The notes under the pieces: model-generated
The model's input: the letters and a program-made list of their open reading frames with translations, nothing else
Databases searched by the model: none
What the model was told of the DNA's origin: nothing
Part shown: one piece after another, positions 17,416-26,809 of the stretch
How the letters are laid out: each line of letters begins with the position of its first letter
How positions within the stretch are numbered: position 1 is the first letter of the stretch
Origin: Candidatus Methylomirabilis sp.
GTDB lineage: Bacteria > Oederibacteriota > PGYV01 > DYJU01
Direction of reading: 5' to 3'
Length of the DNA stretch: 38,488 nucleotides
Assembly: GCA_020722985.1 (NCBI GenBank)
Contig: DYJU01000015.1
Span: 1-38,488, forward strand
Translations under genes and position numbers: made by a program

Positions 17416-19458
17416 CTATTTTATAATATAAAATGCACCGAATCTTTTATCCCTGGTATTGGTATTTAAATTTATAGTTTCCACAGTATAATAATACAAT
17501 CCATTAGCCATAATAAAATCTGGTCGCCATTCATCTATATAATATTTGTATCCTTCTCTTTTCTTTTTCCATATTTCATGAATTTTCCTTTCGCCAAAAG
17601 TATAAATTGATATATGAATATAATCAGCATATCCTGATAATTTATAATTAAAAAATATTTTTTTTCCATCTCCTGGATTAGGATAAATTTTAAATTCAGA
17701 AATTTCAACAGAATCAATAATTTGAGTAGGAGTTAAAGTCAATGTTATTGTAGGTGTCATTGTTTGAGTTGGTGGAGTTCCTGTTACAGTAGGTGTCAAT
17801 GTAGGAGTTTTGTAAGTATCTATAAATCCTGCCATTGCATAAACAAGCGCTGAATTCCAGTTTATAGCAACTTCGTTTGTTTCATAACTATTTTGATTAT
17901 CCTGCCAGGTTGTAGCATTTGCATTGGTTGTTGGACCACCTACTAAATAACCAGGCCAGGGATCTGAAATAGCATCTGAGCCAGATGGTCTATGATGAGG
18001 GTATAAAGGAGGATTATTTCCAAGTCCAGTAACAAAAGAACGGCAATAATAATTTCTACCAGTAAGATAAGCAATTGAATCAAAAATTGTTTCAATATAA
18101 TTTTTATTTCCTGTCATTTGATATGCCATATAAAGTATTAATGCACTTCTTGCTACAACTCCATTTGACCCCCACCAGTATGAAGTTCCTAAATTTCTTC
18201 CATAACCATGATTATTTCTGGTATTTAAAAAATCATTGGCTCTTACTATAGTATCATTTCTTATATCATCTGTAATTGCAGAATTTTTTCCGGTTCTTGT
18301 TGATGAATAATAAGTAAACATCCCTAAATCTTTTACATCTCCCCAATCCATATTCCAGGAGATTTTATCAGAAATTGCAGAAACTCTTGTTTCAAAATCA
18401 GAAAGAAAAACAGTTTCTCCTGTTGTTTCCCACATTTCAGCTGCTGCCCATAACCTATCATCTGAATCTAATGTTTGATAACTACCTGTATAAAAATCAG
18501 TTAAATTTGCATATACATTGTCCGGATTTGCTGTAAGGTAAGCATAACTTATACGTGCTTTATTTAAACAATCATCTGCATAAGAAGAGTCATAAAGAGC
18601 AAAAATTCTTGCTGCCATTGCCATCAAAGCAGTAAAATCAGCAGTTGCAGCAGTGCTATATGGGACAAAAAATCGTTCTGAAGAGTCATTTTCAGGCATT
18701 ATAAATCCTTCAAAATTTTTTGCTGTTAATTTATGACTTATCCTGCCATCTGAAAGTTGCATCTTTTTTAACCAATCAATTTCCCATCTTATTTCTTTTA
18801 AATAATCCGGATATAAATTATCATTTGTTAAAACATTCGGTATGTTAAGATTTACAAGTAAAATTTTATCTTTAAAATGCTCCCACGCTTTAAATAAAAC
18901 TCCTGTTGTTACTCCTGCATTAACAACATATTTGCCGTAATCACCAGCATCATGCCAGCCGCCTTTTCCATCTTTAATATTATGTCCGCCGCCTGTATAA
19001 TCCTGATAACCATCATTTAAATGACAGGCAGAATGAGAAAAGGTATTTCCTTTATAATTTAATGAAACAGCACAACCACATCTCCATAAATAAAATGCTT
19101 TGAATACCACAGAAAATGGTTCATAATAAATATCATTTCTAATATCAAAGTTAAAAGATTGTCCGATGCCAGGAACATAAATATAATAAGTTCCATAATT
19201 TGTAAAATTAGAAAAATCTGCTATATAAATTGTTTCTGAAGTATCAGAATTATAACCAAAATATGATAAATTACCACTATAGACTGTAATATTATCTAAT
19301 GAACGTCTTATTTCAAAAGAACCAGCGGATGATGTAACCACAGATGCTTTTTTTTCCTGATCAGGCAAAAAACCCAATGAGTTTAACCTTATATCTGTAT
19401 TTGCAGCAAATATTGTATTTAAAATAAAAAAAATAAAAAAACATAATATCTTTTTCAT
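17416..19458 (-). CDS. Secreted GH9 glycoside hydrolase (cellulase-type)
   Basis: 680 residues from ATG 19458 (GGAGGA just upstream; four codons earlier another ATG overlaps that site). Positions below count from the earlier ATG. Signal peptide (about 5-23), N-terminal Ig-like CelD_N domain (27-110), GH9 (alpha/alpha)6 barrel (115-550). Catalytic landmarks: DAGD (174-177) for the nucleophile region, PHHRPSG (491-497), and NEVAINWN with proton donor Glu533. A Thr/Pro-rich linker (555-585) leads to a C-terminal beta domain starting FKIYPNPGDG, similar to FlgD-Ig/sorting-type modules. Likely endo- or exo-beta-glucanase exported or surface-held. Confidence 0.88.
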   Translation of the reverse strand: MKKILCFFIFFILNTIFAANTDIRLNSLGFLPDQEKKASVVTSSAGSFEIRRSLDNITVYSGNLSYFGYNSDTSETIYIADFSNFTNYGTYYIYVPGIGQSFNFDIRNDIYYEPFSVVFKAFYLWRCGCAVSLNYKGNTFSHSACHLNDGYQDYTGGGHNIKDGKGGWHDAGDYGKYVVNAGVTTGVLFKAWEHFKDKILLVNLNIPNVLTNDNLYPDYLKEIRWEIDWLKKMQLSDGRISHKLTAKNFEGFIMPENDSSERFFVPYSTAATADFTALMAMAARIFALYDSSYADDCLNKARISYAYLTANPDNVYANLTDFYTGSYQTLDSDDRLWAAAEMWETTGETVFLSDFETRVSAISDKISWNMDWGDVKDLGMFTYYSSTRTGKNSAITDDIRNDTIVRANDFLNTRNNHGYGRNLGTSYWWGSNGVVARSALILYMAYQMTGNKNYIETIFDSIAYLTGRNYYCRSFVTGLGNNPPLYPHHRPSGSDAISDPWPGYLVGGPTTNANATTWQDNQNSYETNEVAINWNSALVYAMAGFIDTYKTPTLTPTVTGTPPTQTMTPTITLTLTPTQIIDSVEISEFKIYPNPGDGKKIFFNYKLSGYADYIHISIYTFGERKIHEIWKKKREGYKYYIDEWRPDFIMANGLYYYTVETINLNTNTRDKRFGAFYIIK

Positions 19459-19481
19459 TATATCCTCCATAAAATTTAAAT

Positions 19482-19869
19482 AATAAAGTGGTCACTTGTA
19501 GAACAAAATTCACTCATATATATCATATATAAAAATTTTTAAAATTTCAATGTTTAATTTTTAATAAATTTTTTTCATAGTCATTACAATGACTATTCTG
19601 CTTTGTCATTTTGAAGTCATGCAAGTGCGTACATTTATCTTCTATTTCCACATTAACTTCCACATGACAAAGCAATATTGATTTTGTTACCAATGTTTTT
19701 TTATATTTTTCGCTTCTCGCTTTTAACTGCAAGATTACTTCGTTAACTTATTATTATCCTTATTCCTCATTATGTCCCTCTCATTCGGCTACCTCGTAAT
19801 GACTTTCTTTAAGAGTTTTCTTTAAATGATCAACTTTTTACAAATTATTTCTTAAAACTAAACTATTAC
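19482..19869 (+). mobile_element. MITE-like intergenic repeat, copy A (diverged)
   Basis: Matches copies B and C at both edges: GGTCACTTGTAGAACAAAATT on the left corresponds to CCACTRGTAGAACAAAATT, and AACTATTACG on the right to AACTATTAC. Internal landmarks shared with them include TTGTCATTTTGAAGTCA, ATGACAAAGCAAT, AGATTACTTCGTTAA and TTCGGCTACC. About 70 bp longer than B and C owing to extra AT-rich sequence containing a perfect hairpin ATAGTCATT/AATGACTAT (19577-19596). No gene. Likely a degenerate non-autonomous element. Confidence 0.55.
19522..19550 (-). promoter_or_regulatory. Candidate promoter for the GH9 gene
   Basis: Minus strand TTGAAA (19550-19545), 17-bp spacer, TATGAT (19527-19522). 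A start near 19515 would give a leader of roughly 57 bases. The promoter falls within repeat copy A. In such AT-rich DNA chance matches are frequent. Confidence 0.4.
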
Positions 19870-19881
19870 GCATATATAATT

Positions 19882-19891
19882 TAAACGTTTA
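19882..19891. promoter_or_regulatory. AAACGTTT-core palindrome between repeat copies
   Basis: TAAACGTTTA is a perfect 10-bp palindrome centred on CG, in the gene-free stretch upstream of the GH9 gene. It resembles the sites at 7003-7014 and 38403-38412. At about 330 bp from the candidate GH9 promoter, a direct role is uncertain. Confidence 0.25.
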
Positions 19892-19949
19892 GACAGTTAA
19901 TTTTTAAAGAAGTTTCATTTTAAAACATTAAATTTTATTAATTAATTCA

Positions 19950-20206
19950 GTCTTTGATAGAATAAAATTAGTTCATATAAATTTTTTATCGTTATTATAT
20001 TTTGGCATCGCAAAAACAAGTATTATTTTATCAAAAGCAAAATTTATAATGGCAATCTTCCTTTTATTGTTTTTTACTTCTATATCCAACTGCAAGATTG
20101 CTTTGTTAAGCCAAATATTATCCTTAACTTCCATTTTACACTTTCCTTTTGGCTTTTAATGACATCTTCAAGAGTTTTATATAAATAATTTAACTTTTAC
20201 AAATTA
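19950..20206 (+). repeat. Diverged remnant of the same repeat family (copy A2)
   Basis: Shares landmarks with copies A-C in the same order: GAATAAAATTAGTTCATA (against GAACAAAATTGGTTCATA), AACTGCAAGATTGCTTTGTT (against AACTGCMAGATTRCTTC) and AAGAGTTTT followed by CAACTTTTTACAAATTA-like sequence identical in layout to the end of copy A. It stops at the end of the DUF2723-like gene. With copy A it fills the 738-bp gene-free region 19471-20208, in which I see no coding sequence. Confidence 0.45.
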
Positions 20207-20208
20207 GA

Positions 20209-22164
20209 TTAAAAAATCATATTACTTTTTTGCATTTTATCAATTTGAATTATTAAATCCTTTGCAGTTTGATTTTCAGGATTTGCCTTTAAAGCAAGGT
20301 TTAGCATTTGTTTAGCCATTTCATATTCTTTTTTAATCATATATATAAAAGCGAGGTTAGAATAAGCATAGGATGAATTTTTATTCTTTTTTATAGCTGC
20401 TTTCCATAATTTTTCTGCTTCATCATAGTTGCCCATATAATATGCACAGAGTCCAGCATTAACCATAGCAGCGTCATTATCATAAAATAATATTCCTTTT
20501 TTAAAAAATATAAAGCCTGATAAATAATTTTTATTTTGCATAAAAAAGTTTGCTAATTTAAAATAATTCATACCATAATTTTCAATAGCAAGTCGTTTTG
20601 TAAATTCATCATATTTAACTTTCCTATCCAGAATTCCTCTGTAAGTATAAAGTTTAAATTTATAATCTGAAATAACAAATATTTTGTTTTTAGAATAAAT
20701 AAGTAAAAGCATACCATCAGGAAATAAATTAATATCTTTTATCCACTCTTCGTTATAAACATTTGTATAAAAAATATCCTTATCTAAATTTAAATTTATA
20801 AAATTTTTTAAGTATGTTGTTATATCTGATTTTTCAGGTAAATTTATTTCTGAAAAATTTCGTTTTATCTGTTTTCTATACCAATCATATAATGAAACAA
20901 CAGTTATAAATGGAATAAATTCATTTTTATTTATCAGGGTTTCATACAAAACAGCACCTATATTCATATCCCCTTCTGAAATTACTATACTTCCCTTTGA
21001 TGCAGTTTTTACAAGATTTTTTGAATAATCATAACCAATAAAATAATATCTATAACCGGGATAATTTATTTTAATAGTGATAAAAATTATTAAAATTCCC
21101 ACAAAAATTATAGTTTTTTTAAAATTTTTAAGTAATTCAAACAAAGATAAGGCAATTAAAATTGAAACAAAAATATTTGATGAAACAAGATAGGGTTTAA
21201 TAAGCCACTGAGTATTGGCTGGCGGTGTTGCTAAACTTGTAACACTTATGATCAATGAAAAATAAGCAGTCAGGATAAAAATTATAATATTTTTTATTTT
21301 TTTATATAACATAGCAATTACTGGAATAATGATTATAATAAGTAAGGGTAAAAATTCTTTTAATAAAAGATTTTTAAAATAAAAGTATAATAAATCAAAG
21401 GTGTGAAAAATTGTATGTTTGGTTTCTATACCTGAATACTGGGCACGTGTAAATAGCCAGATAAAATCTTTTATGGTTTTTATATCTCCCCAGGAATAAA
21501 TAGGTTGTGTAGAATTTCTTATAAAAACAAATAGATATATAGAAAATCCAATTATAAAAAAAACAATACTATTTATAATAATTTTTGTATTTATTAATTT
21601 TCTATTAAAAATTAAATAAATTATAATAGCCGGCAGCAAAACTATCATGCTTGTCCAGTGATTTCCCATTGAAAGCCCATATAAAAATGAAAATAAATAA
21701 AAATATTTTTTATTATTTTGAAATAATAAATATACAACCAGAACTGTAAAAAATGCATTTAAGGAATATATACTGCCTTTTGCAATTATGCCCTGTAACC
21801 ATGATGAATAATTAAACAAATAAACAGCAGATGAAAATAAACTTATAAAATTATTTATTAATAAATCAGTTGAAAAATTTTTAAATATTTTTTCAACTAT
21901 TAAAAAAATAAAAAAACCTGCCAATATATTGAAAAGAACAGATATCAAATTGGCTCTGAACATAAAATTACCACAGGGTATAGACATAAAAATTTTACCA
22001 ATTAAAGTTGGCAACGGATAGCCTGGTGGATGTTGAATGCCAAGGGTATAATATGCAAGAGTTGTCTCAGGGCTATCATCACAATTATAAGCAGGTGGAA
22101 CAGAATAAAAATATATAAACATAAACAATATAAAAATTATATATATTAAAAAAAATTTTTTCAT
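20209..22164 (-). CDS. DUF2723-like multispanning membrane protein with TPR tail
   Basis: 651 residues. An opening transmembrane segment is followed by DSPETTLAYYTLGIQHPPGYPLPTL, the signature of DUF2723 (GT-C-like, related to protein O-mannosyltransferases), then about ten hydrophobic helices up to residue 365. The C-terminal part is soluble and ends in TPR-like repeats (AAMVNAGLCAYYMGNYDEAE and SSYAYSNLAFIYMIKKEYEMA). Probably a lipid-linked-sugar glycosyltransferase acting at the outer face of the inner membrane. Overlaps the YfhO-like gene by 4 bp. Substrate unknown. Confidence 0.75.
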   Translation of the reverse strand: MKKFFLIYIIFILFMFIYFYSVPPAYNCDDSPETTLAYYTLGIQHPPGYPLPTLIGKIFMSIPCGNFMFRANLISVLFNILAGFFIFLIVEKIFKNFSTDLLINNFISLFSSAVYLFNYSSWLQGIIAKGSIYSLNAFFTVLVVYLLFQNNKKYFYLFSFLYGLSMGNHWTSMIVLLPAIIIYLIFNRKLINTKIIINSIVFFIIGFSIYLFVFIRNSTQPIYSWGDIKTIKDFIWLFTRAQYSGIETKHTIFHTFDLLYFYFKNLLLKEFLPLLIIIIIPVIAMLYKKIKNIIIFILTAYFSLIISVTSLATPPANTQWLIKPYLVSSNIFVSILIALSLFELLKNFKKTIIFVGILIIFITIKINYPGYRYYFIGYDYSKNLVKTASKGSIVISEGDMNIGAVLYETLINKNEFIPFITVVSLYDWYRKQIKRNFSEINLPEKSDITTYLKNFINLNLDKDIFYTNVYNEEWIKDINLFPDGMLLLIYSKNKIFVISDYKFKLYTYRGILDRKVKYDEFTKRLAIENYGMNYFKLANFFMQNKNYLSGFIFFKKGILFYDNDAAMVNAGLCAYYMGNYDEAEKLWKAAIKKNKNSSYAYSNLAFIYMIKKEYEMAKQMLNLALKANPENQTAKDLIIQIDKMQKSNMIF

Positions 22165-24530
22165 ATAATTCCCATTTTATTACGATAAAAAATAAATATT
22201 AAAATAAATAAAAAAACTAATATTGATAAAAAAATACCAGCAGTTAAAGAATTATCATTAAAGATAAATTTTACATTATTTAAACCTTTTTTTAGAAAAA
22301 CACATTTAAAAGTTAAAAAAACATTTAGCAATTTTACCTTTTTACCATTTATATAGGCTTCCCATCCTGGATAATAGTTATCGGTTAATATTAAAAAACC
22401 ATCATTCTCATTTTTTATAAAAATTTCATATTCATTTATATTTTTTTGCAATATACTGGTTATTTTATTATTACCTATTTTAAATTTTTTATTCATTTCC
22501 AATTTTTCAATATAATTTTTATCTTTTACATCAAAAATTAAATTATCAAATGGATTTTTTATATTTTCAAAAAATTTCTTGTAATTTTTATTATTATAAT
22601 CCAAAAATAATATATTTTTGTTAAAGGGTATAAAAAAAGCAATATCAGATGAATTTTTATGTTCGTATAAATATGAAATATTTTTATCTTTTAAAATTAT
22701 ATTTTTACCTTTCAGGTCTTTTTTGGCAATAATATATTTAGTAGAAAATAATTTAAAAAAGGGATTTTCCCATGGTGTTTCGGAAATTGACATTAATGAT
22801 TTAAACTTATGAAAATTTCCAATAAAAAGAGAATCAAATCCATCAACATTTCTTATTTTAAATAATGTAGGGACATTAGGATAAAGTGTTTCTATATAAT
22901 AATTTATAAATTGGGCATCATTTTCAAACAAAAAAATTTTATCAAATGGATTTATTATACCTGGCGATAGTATTCTTTTATTTGAAATATTAGGGGTGTT
23001 TTTGATTATTGATATAATATCTGTTTCTTTTATTTCATTATAATTTATGTATGAATTATTTTGTTCGTTAAAAAAATTAAACAGATATAAAAAAATTAAA
23101 AGGATTAAAATATTTTTAACATATATATTTATCATTTTTTTTATAATAATTAGATATAAAATAAAAATAGATATAAAAAAGTATAATAAATAATTTAAAA
23201 AATAATTTAAAAAATAATTATATGATATTACCATATCATATATTTTTTCAAATGAAATTATCGGATTGAAAGTATCTTTATAAAACTTAAGTATTGGCGT
23301 TTTAAAATATGTTAAAAAAATTAAAATTACTAATAAAAAAATAAATATCCATAAAAATATAAATAAAAATTTTTTATACTTTTTATAATTGTTTTCATTA
23401 ATATTAAAAATATTATCAAAACCATAAGCAGCAAAAAAACATATAATAAATAACAGTATAATATTTATTTTTACAACATAACGCACATATTTTAATGGTT
23501 TAAAATACTTGAAAATAAATTCATAGAAAGGTAAATTTCCAGCAATGCATATAAATAAAACAAAAGTTAAAATAATAAGCCAGTAATTTTTAAATTTTAT
23601 ATTTTTGATAGTTTGAATTCCTATAAAAAATATAAGCAACCCTGTAACACTAATATTTATCAAACTTACCCAGTTATAAAAATTTGCCTTTGCTGAAAAT
23701 ATTTTAATTAAAAATGGGAAAAAAAACAAAAGTATCTGTTCAAGTTTTAAATATGTTGAGATATTTTCACTTAGGTCAAGCCCTAAAACATTTCTGCTAC
23801 TATTTAATATAAATTTTATTGTAGGTAGTAATTGTATTGATACTATAAATAATAATATTAATGTAACAAATGTAGTTATTTTCATAATGAATGAGAAATT
23901 TTTATCCTGAGAATAAAATATTTCATAAAAAAACAACAACAATAATAATAGATAAACATAAAAAAATACCTGTAGATGTCCGCCTAAAAAAGATAATGAA
24001 AGAGTAAAAATTAAAAAAAACAAATCATATATTTTTTTTTGTAATAGATATTTTTTTGCAAAATATAAAATCGCTGGTAACCACATTAAAACATTTATAT
24101 CAGCAAGTTCTACTGCTTTTATCAGCATATAATAATTGTAAGAAAAAATCAGAGATGAAAAGACACTGCCCTCTTCTGAAATATTATTAAGTCGCAAATA
24201 AAAATAAAAGAAAATTGACATAATAAAAAAAGTAAGATATGTTCCTATTCGTAATGCAATATCAAAAGGAAATACATAATAGAATATAGTTAATGGATAA
24301 AAAACAGCGGATTGCATATTAGCAAGTAATGGATTACCGCAAAAAATATACGGATTCCATAATGGCAGTATTGCTTCTTTTATATTCTGACTGCATATTT
24401 CCCGCATTGGCATAAAATAAAAAAGCATATCCAGCCAAAACATTATTTTGTTTAAAAAATACATAGGATAAAAAAAGCAAAATGGAAGTAAAGCTAAAAT
24501 AAAGATGTAAATTTTATCTTTTTTTGACAT
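22161..24530 (-). CDS. YfhO-like GT-C membrane protein
   Basis: 789 residues, about a dozen transmembrane helices. The N-terminus has FYPMYFLNKIMFWLDMLFY and PLWNPYIFCGNPLLANMQSA, the loop typical of YfhO/GT-C proteins (..D...F..P..NPY...G.P..AN.Q...). A C-terminal extracytoplasmic beta domain carries FLILTDNYYPGWEAYINGKK, the hallmark of the family. Likely involved in glycosylating envelope polymers or lipids. Overlaps speB by 17 bp and the DUF2723-like gene by 4 bp, so the two membrane proteins probably act together. Why they share a transcript with polyamine genes is unclear. Confidence 0.78.
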   Translation of the reverse strand: MSKKDKIYIFILALLPFCFFYPMYFLNKIMFWLDMLFYFMPMREICSQNIKEAILPLWNPYIFCGNPLLANMQSAVFYPLTIFYYVFPFDIALRIGTYLTFFIMSIFFYFYLRLNNISEEGSVFSSLIFSYNYYMLIKAVELADINVLMWLPAILYFAKKYLLQKKIYDLFFLIFTLSLSFLGGHLQVFFYVYLLLLLLFFYEIFYSQDKNFSFIMKITTFVTLILLFIVSIQLLPTIKFILNSSRNVLGLDLSENISTYLKLEQILLFFFPFLIKIFSAKANFYNWVSLINISVTGLLIFFIGIQTIKNIKFKNYWLIILTFVLFICIAGNLPFYEFIFKYFKPLKYVRYVVKINIILLFIICFFAAYGFDNIFNINENNYKKYKKFLFIFLWIFIFLLVILIFLTYFKTPILKFYKDTFNPIISFEKIYDMVISYNYFLNYFLNYLLYFFISIFILYLIIIKKMINIYVKNILILLIFLYLFNFFNEQNNSYINYNEIKETDIISIIKNTPNISNKRILSPGIINPFDKIFLFENDAQFINYYIETLYPNVPTLFKIRNVDGFDSLFIGNFHKFKSLMSISETPWENPFFKLFSTKYIIAKKDLKGKNIILKDKNISYLYEHKNSSDIAFFIPFNKNILFLDYNNKNYKKFFENIKNPFDNLIFDVKDKNYIEKLEMNKKFKIGNNKITSILQKNINEYEIFIKNENDGFLILTDNYYPGWEAYINGKKVKLLNVFLTFKCVFLKKGLNNVKFIFNDNSLTAGIFLSILVFLFILIFIFYRNKMGII

Positions 24531-25383
24531 TTTTATTTAATACTGGTAATAATTCCCTTATTATTTTTGCGGTAAATATTCCGGAAGAACCCGAACAATC
24601 TAAATTTGGAGAATATTCAACAACATCAATTGCTACAATATTTTTTAATTTTAAAAATCCATGTAAAATTACATTTACAAAAAAATCATAAAATATTCCA
24701 CCCGCTTCAGGATTACCAACGGCTTGCATACAGGAAGGGTCAAAAACATCCATATCTATCGTTATATAAACAGGTTTTTGTTTTATACTTTTTATTACAC
24801 TGTTAAATTTTTTAAATTTTGTATCAATAAAAATTTGTTTTGATTTCATATACTGGTATTCACTTTTTTCAAATGATCTGATACCAAACATATAGAGTTT
24901 TTTTGAACCTAAAAATTCAAATATTCTCCTTGCAACTGCTGCATGGGATAATTTATTTCCATCATAATTATCTCTGAAATCCGCATGCGCATCAAAATAT
25001 AAAACATTTAAATCTTTATATTTTTCATAGTATTTTTTTACAATTGGATAAGTTATAAGATGTTCGCCGCCGATATATAATGGAAGTTTTTTTCTATTAA
25101 TAATATATTCTGCAGTTTTATAAATATCATTTACAACTTTATCAGGTTTTTTAATTTTAAAAATTACATTACCTAAATCTAAAATTTTAAAATTTTTAAT
25201 ATCAATATCGTTTACATAAGAGAAAGTTTCTATCGAGTCTGAATAAAATCTAACAAATTCAGGTCCTTTTGCAGTTCCCCTTCTGAATGATTCTGTTCCA
25301 TCATAAGGCAACCCTATAAGAACTACATCCCCTTTATTTTCTTTTTTGCAACCTACAAAAGTATTTTTACATAAAAATTTCAT
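24514..25383 (-). CDS. speB: Agmatinase-family ureohydrolase
   Basis: 289 residues. Binuclear manganese site motifs: GGEHLITYP (about 106), DAHADFRD (about 131-138) and TIDMDVFDP. The usual 'DPxxxPGTGTPEPGG' appears as DPSCMQAVGNPEAGG, with Ala-Val in place of Pro-Gly, a mild deviation. It hydrolyses agmatine to putrescine and urea, or N1-aminopropylagmatine to spermidine if the pathway is of the Thermus type. It follows speE with a 4-bp overlap. Confidence 0.85.
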   Translation of the reverse strand: MKFLCKNTFVGCKKENKGDVVLIGLPYDGTESFRRGTAKGPEFVRFYSDSIETFSYVNDIDIKNFKILDLGNVIFKIKKPDKVVNDIYKTAEYIINRKKLPLYIGGEHLITYPIVKKYYEKYKDLNVLYFDAHADFRDNYDGNKLSHAAVARRIFEFLGSKKLYMFGIRSFEKSEYQYMKSKQIFIDTKFKKFNSVIKSIKQKPVYITIDMDVFDPSCMQAVGNPEAGGIFYDFFVNVILHGFLKLKNIVAIDVVEYSPNLDCSGSSGIFTAKIIRELLPVLNKNVKKR

Positions 25384-26219
25384 TTCATTAAATCCATTAC
25401 AAATTGTGGAAGACTTAAAATTGATTTATGTAAATTATGAGTATAATATTTTAAACCTTTAATTACTGATTTTTTGTTTCTTATTTTATTTATACTATAT
25501 TTTTTTGAACCGCACGAAAAACTCCAGCAACCAGACGGATAAATAGGAATAAAAGCAAGATAAAGATAGGTTTTATTAAATATTTTTTTTAATCGTTGCT
25601 GAACATTTGAAATAATTTCACCATCATAAAATGGGCTTTCTGATTGCATTACCATAATACCATCTTTTTTTAATGCTTTATAAACATCTTTAAAAAAATC
25701 TGTTGAAAATAGTCCACCACTTATATCTGATGGATCAGTTGAATCAACTAAAATAACATCATAAAAATTCTTTTTTTCTTTTACAAATTTTATTCCATCT
25801 CCAAATAAAAAATTTACCCTCTTATCATTCGCAAGTCCTCTTGTTAAATTTTTAAAATATATTTTTGATAGTTTATAAACATCTTCATCAATTTCTACAA
25901 AATCAATTGATTTAACACATTGATGTTTTAGTATTTCACGAACGGTTCCACCATCACCGCCGCCGATTACAAGAATATTCTGTGGATTCGGGTGAGAAAA
26001 AAGTGGAATATGAACTAACATTTCATGATAAACGAATTCTTCTTTTTCAGTTACCATATAACAACCATCAAGCGACATTAAATTACCATGTTTTTCTGTT
26101 TCATAAATTTCAATATGTTGAAATTTACTTTTTTTTGAATATAACTTTTCTTTAATTTTAAAAGATAAAGCAGTATCTTTGAAAACTTCAGTTACCCAAT
26201 TACTATTTAAATTTTTCAT
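25380..26219 (-). CDS. speE: Spermidine synthase-like aminopropyltransferase
   Basis: 279 residues. Small N-terminal beta domain with EFVYHEMLVHIPL, then a Rossmann methyltransferase-like fold: GGGDGGTVREIL (86-97), VEIDEDVYKLSK and the catalytic VDSTDPSDISGGLFS loop. It transfers an aminopropyl group from decarboxylated S-adenosylmethionine to putrescine or agmatine. No speD is present in the window. Placed between the arginine decarboxylase (3 bp upstream) and SpeB. Confidence 0.9.
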   Translation of the reverse strand: MKNLNSNWVTEVFKDTALSFKIKEKLYSKKSKFQHIEIYETEKHGNLMSLDGCYMVTEKEEFVYHEMLVHIPLFSHPNPQNILVIGGGDGGTVREILKHQCVKSIDFVEIDEDVYKLSKIYFKNLTRGLANDKRVNFLFGDGIKFVKEKKNFYDVILVDSTDPSDISGGLFSTDFFKDVYKALKKDGIMVMQSESPFYDGEIISNVQQRLKKIFNKTYLYLAFIPIYPSGCWSFSCGSKKYSINKIRNKKSVIKGLKYYTHNLHKSILSLPQFVMDLMK

Positions 26220-26222
26220 TTT

Positions 26223-26717
26223 TCACCACCATAAAACAACGGCAGCATAAACTGCACCTATTTTTTTAACCTTATGTTGAACTGAAATACTAAATATTTC
26301 TTTTACAGGATAATTTCTATATCTCATCCCTTCTTCTGCCATATGTCTTACTATTTTTTCTATTTCTTCTTTATGTCCAGGAGCAGAATATTCCATAATC
26401 AATCCGTTTTGTTTGCCATTTTTAGGTATTGCAACAGCAACACCTGCTGATATTACTTCATCAACCTGAGAACTTATTTTTGAAGCATATGCCACAGGAA
26501 CCAAAGAGCCGAGTGGTAATTTTATAGGTTTTATTTTTTTTGCGCCTGGTGGCAGAATACTGCTCATTTTAACTAAATTTGTATTTCCAATTCCTGCATC
26601 TAATAACGCCGCATCAAAAGCATTAAGAGGCGTCATTCCTTCTGAATGTCCTGCAACAAGAAAAAATTTATCCGGTATAGTTTCACTGATCCCGAATTTA
26701 TTAGTATTTTTATTCAT
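26223..26717 (-). CDS. pdaD: Pyruvoyl-dependent arginine decarboxylase
   Basis: 164 residues, normal for the archaeal-type PvlArgDC. The self-cleavage site is Ser52-Ser53 in VKMSSILPPGA, the same positions as in the Methanocaldococcus enzyme; Ser53 becomes the pyruvoyl group. Catalytic Glu109 is present in LIMEYSAPG. It makes agmatine from arginine. The following genes process agmatine, so this is the entry enzyme of a three-step polyamine operon. AGGTGAT lies upstream of the ATG. Confidence 0.93.
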   Translation of the reverse strand: MNKNTNKFGISETIPDKFFLVAGHSEGMTPLNAFDAALLDAGIGNTNLVKMSSILPPGAKKIKPIKLPLGSLVPVAYASKISSQVDEVISAGVAVAIPKNGKQNGLIMEYSAPGHKEEIEKIVRHMAEEGMRYRNYPVKEIFSISVQHKVKKIGAVYAAVVLWW

Positions 26718-26746
26718 TTTTCATCACCTTATTTTAAGTTTTTTAA

Positions 26747-26774
26747 ATTATAATAAAAAAAAAATTAAAGTCAA
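26747..26774 (-). promoter_or_regulatory. Promoter of the polyamine operon
   Basis: Minus strand TTGACT (26774-26769), 16-bp spacer, TATAAT (26752-26747), about 30 bp upstream of the pdaD start. It sits just outside repeat copy B. Confidence 0.65.
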
Positions 26775-26809
26775 ATAAAATTATATAGAAAGTAAGTGAA
26801 ATAATTATA

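Noticed and set aside
19547-19732. 61-residue minus-strand ORF within repeat copy A
   Set aside because: Composition is low-complexity, there is no ribosome site, and the frame is not kept in copies B or C.
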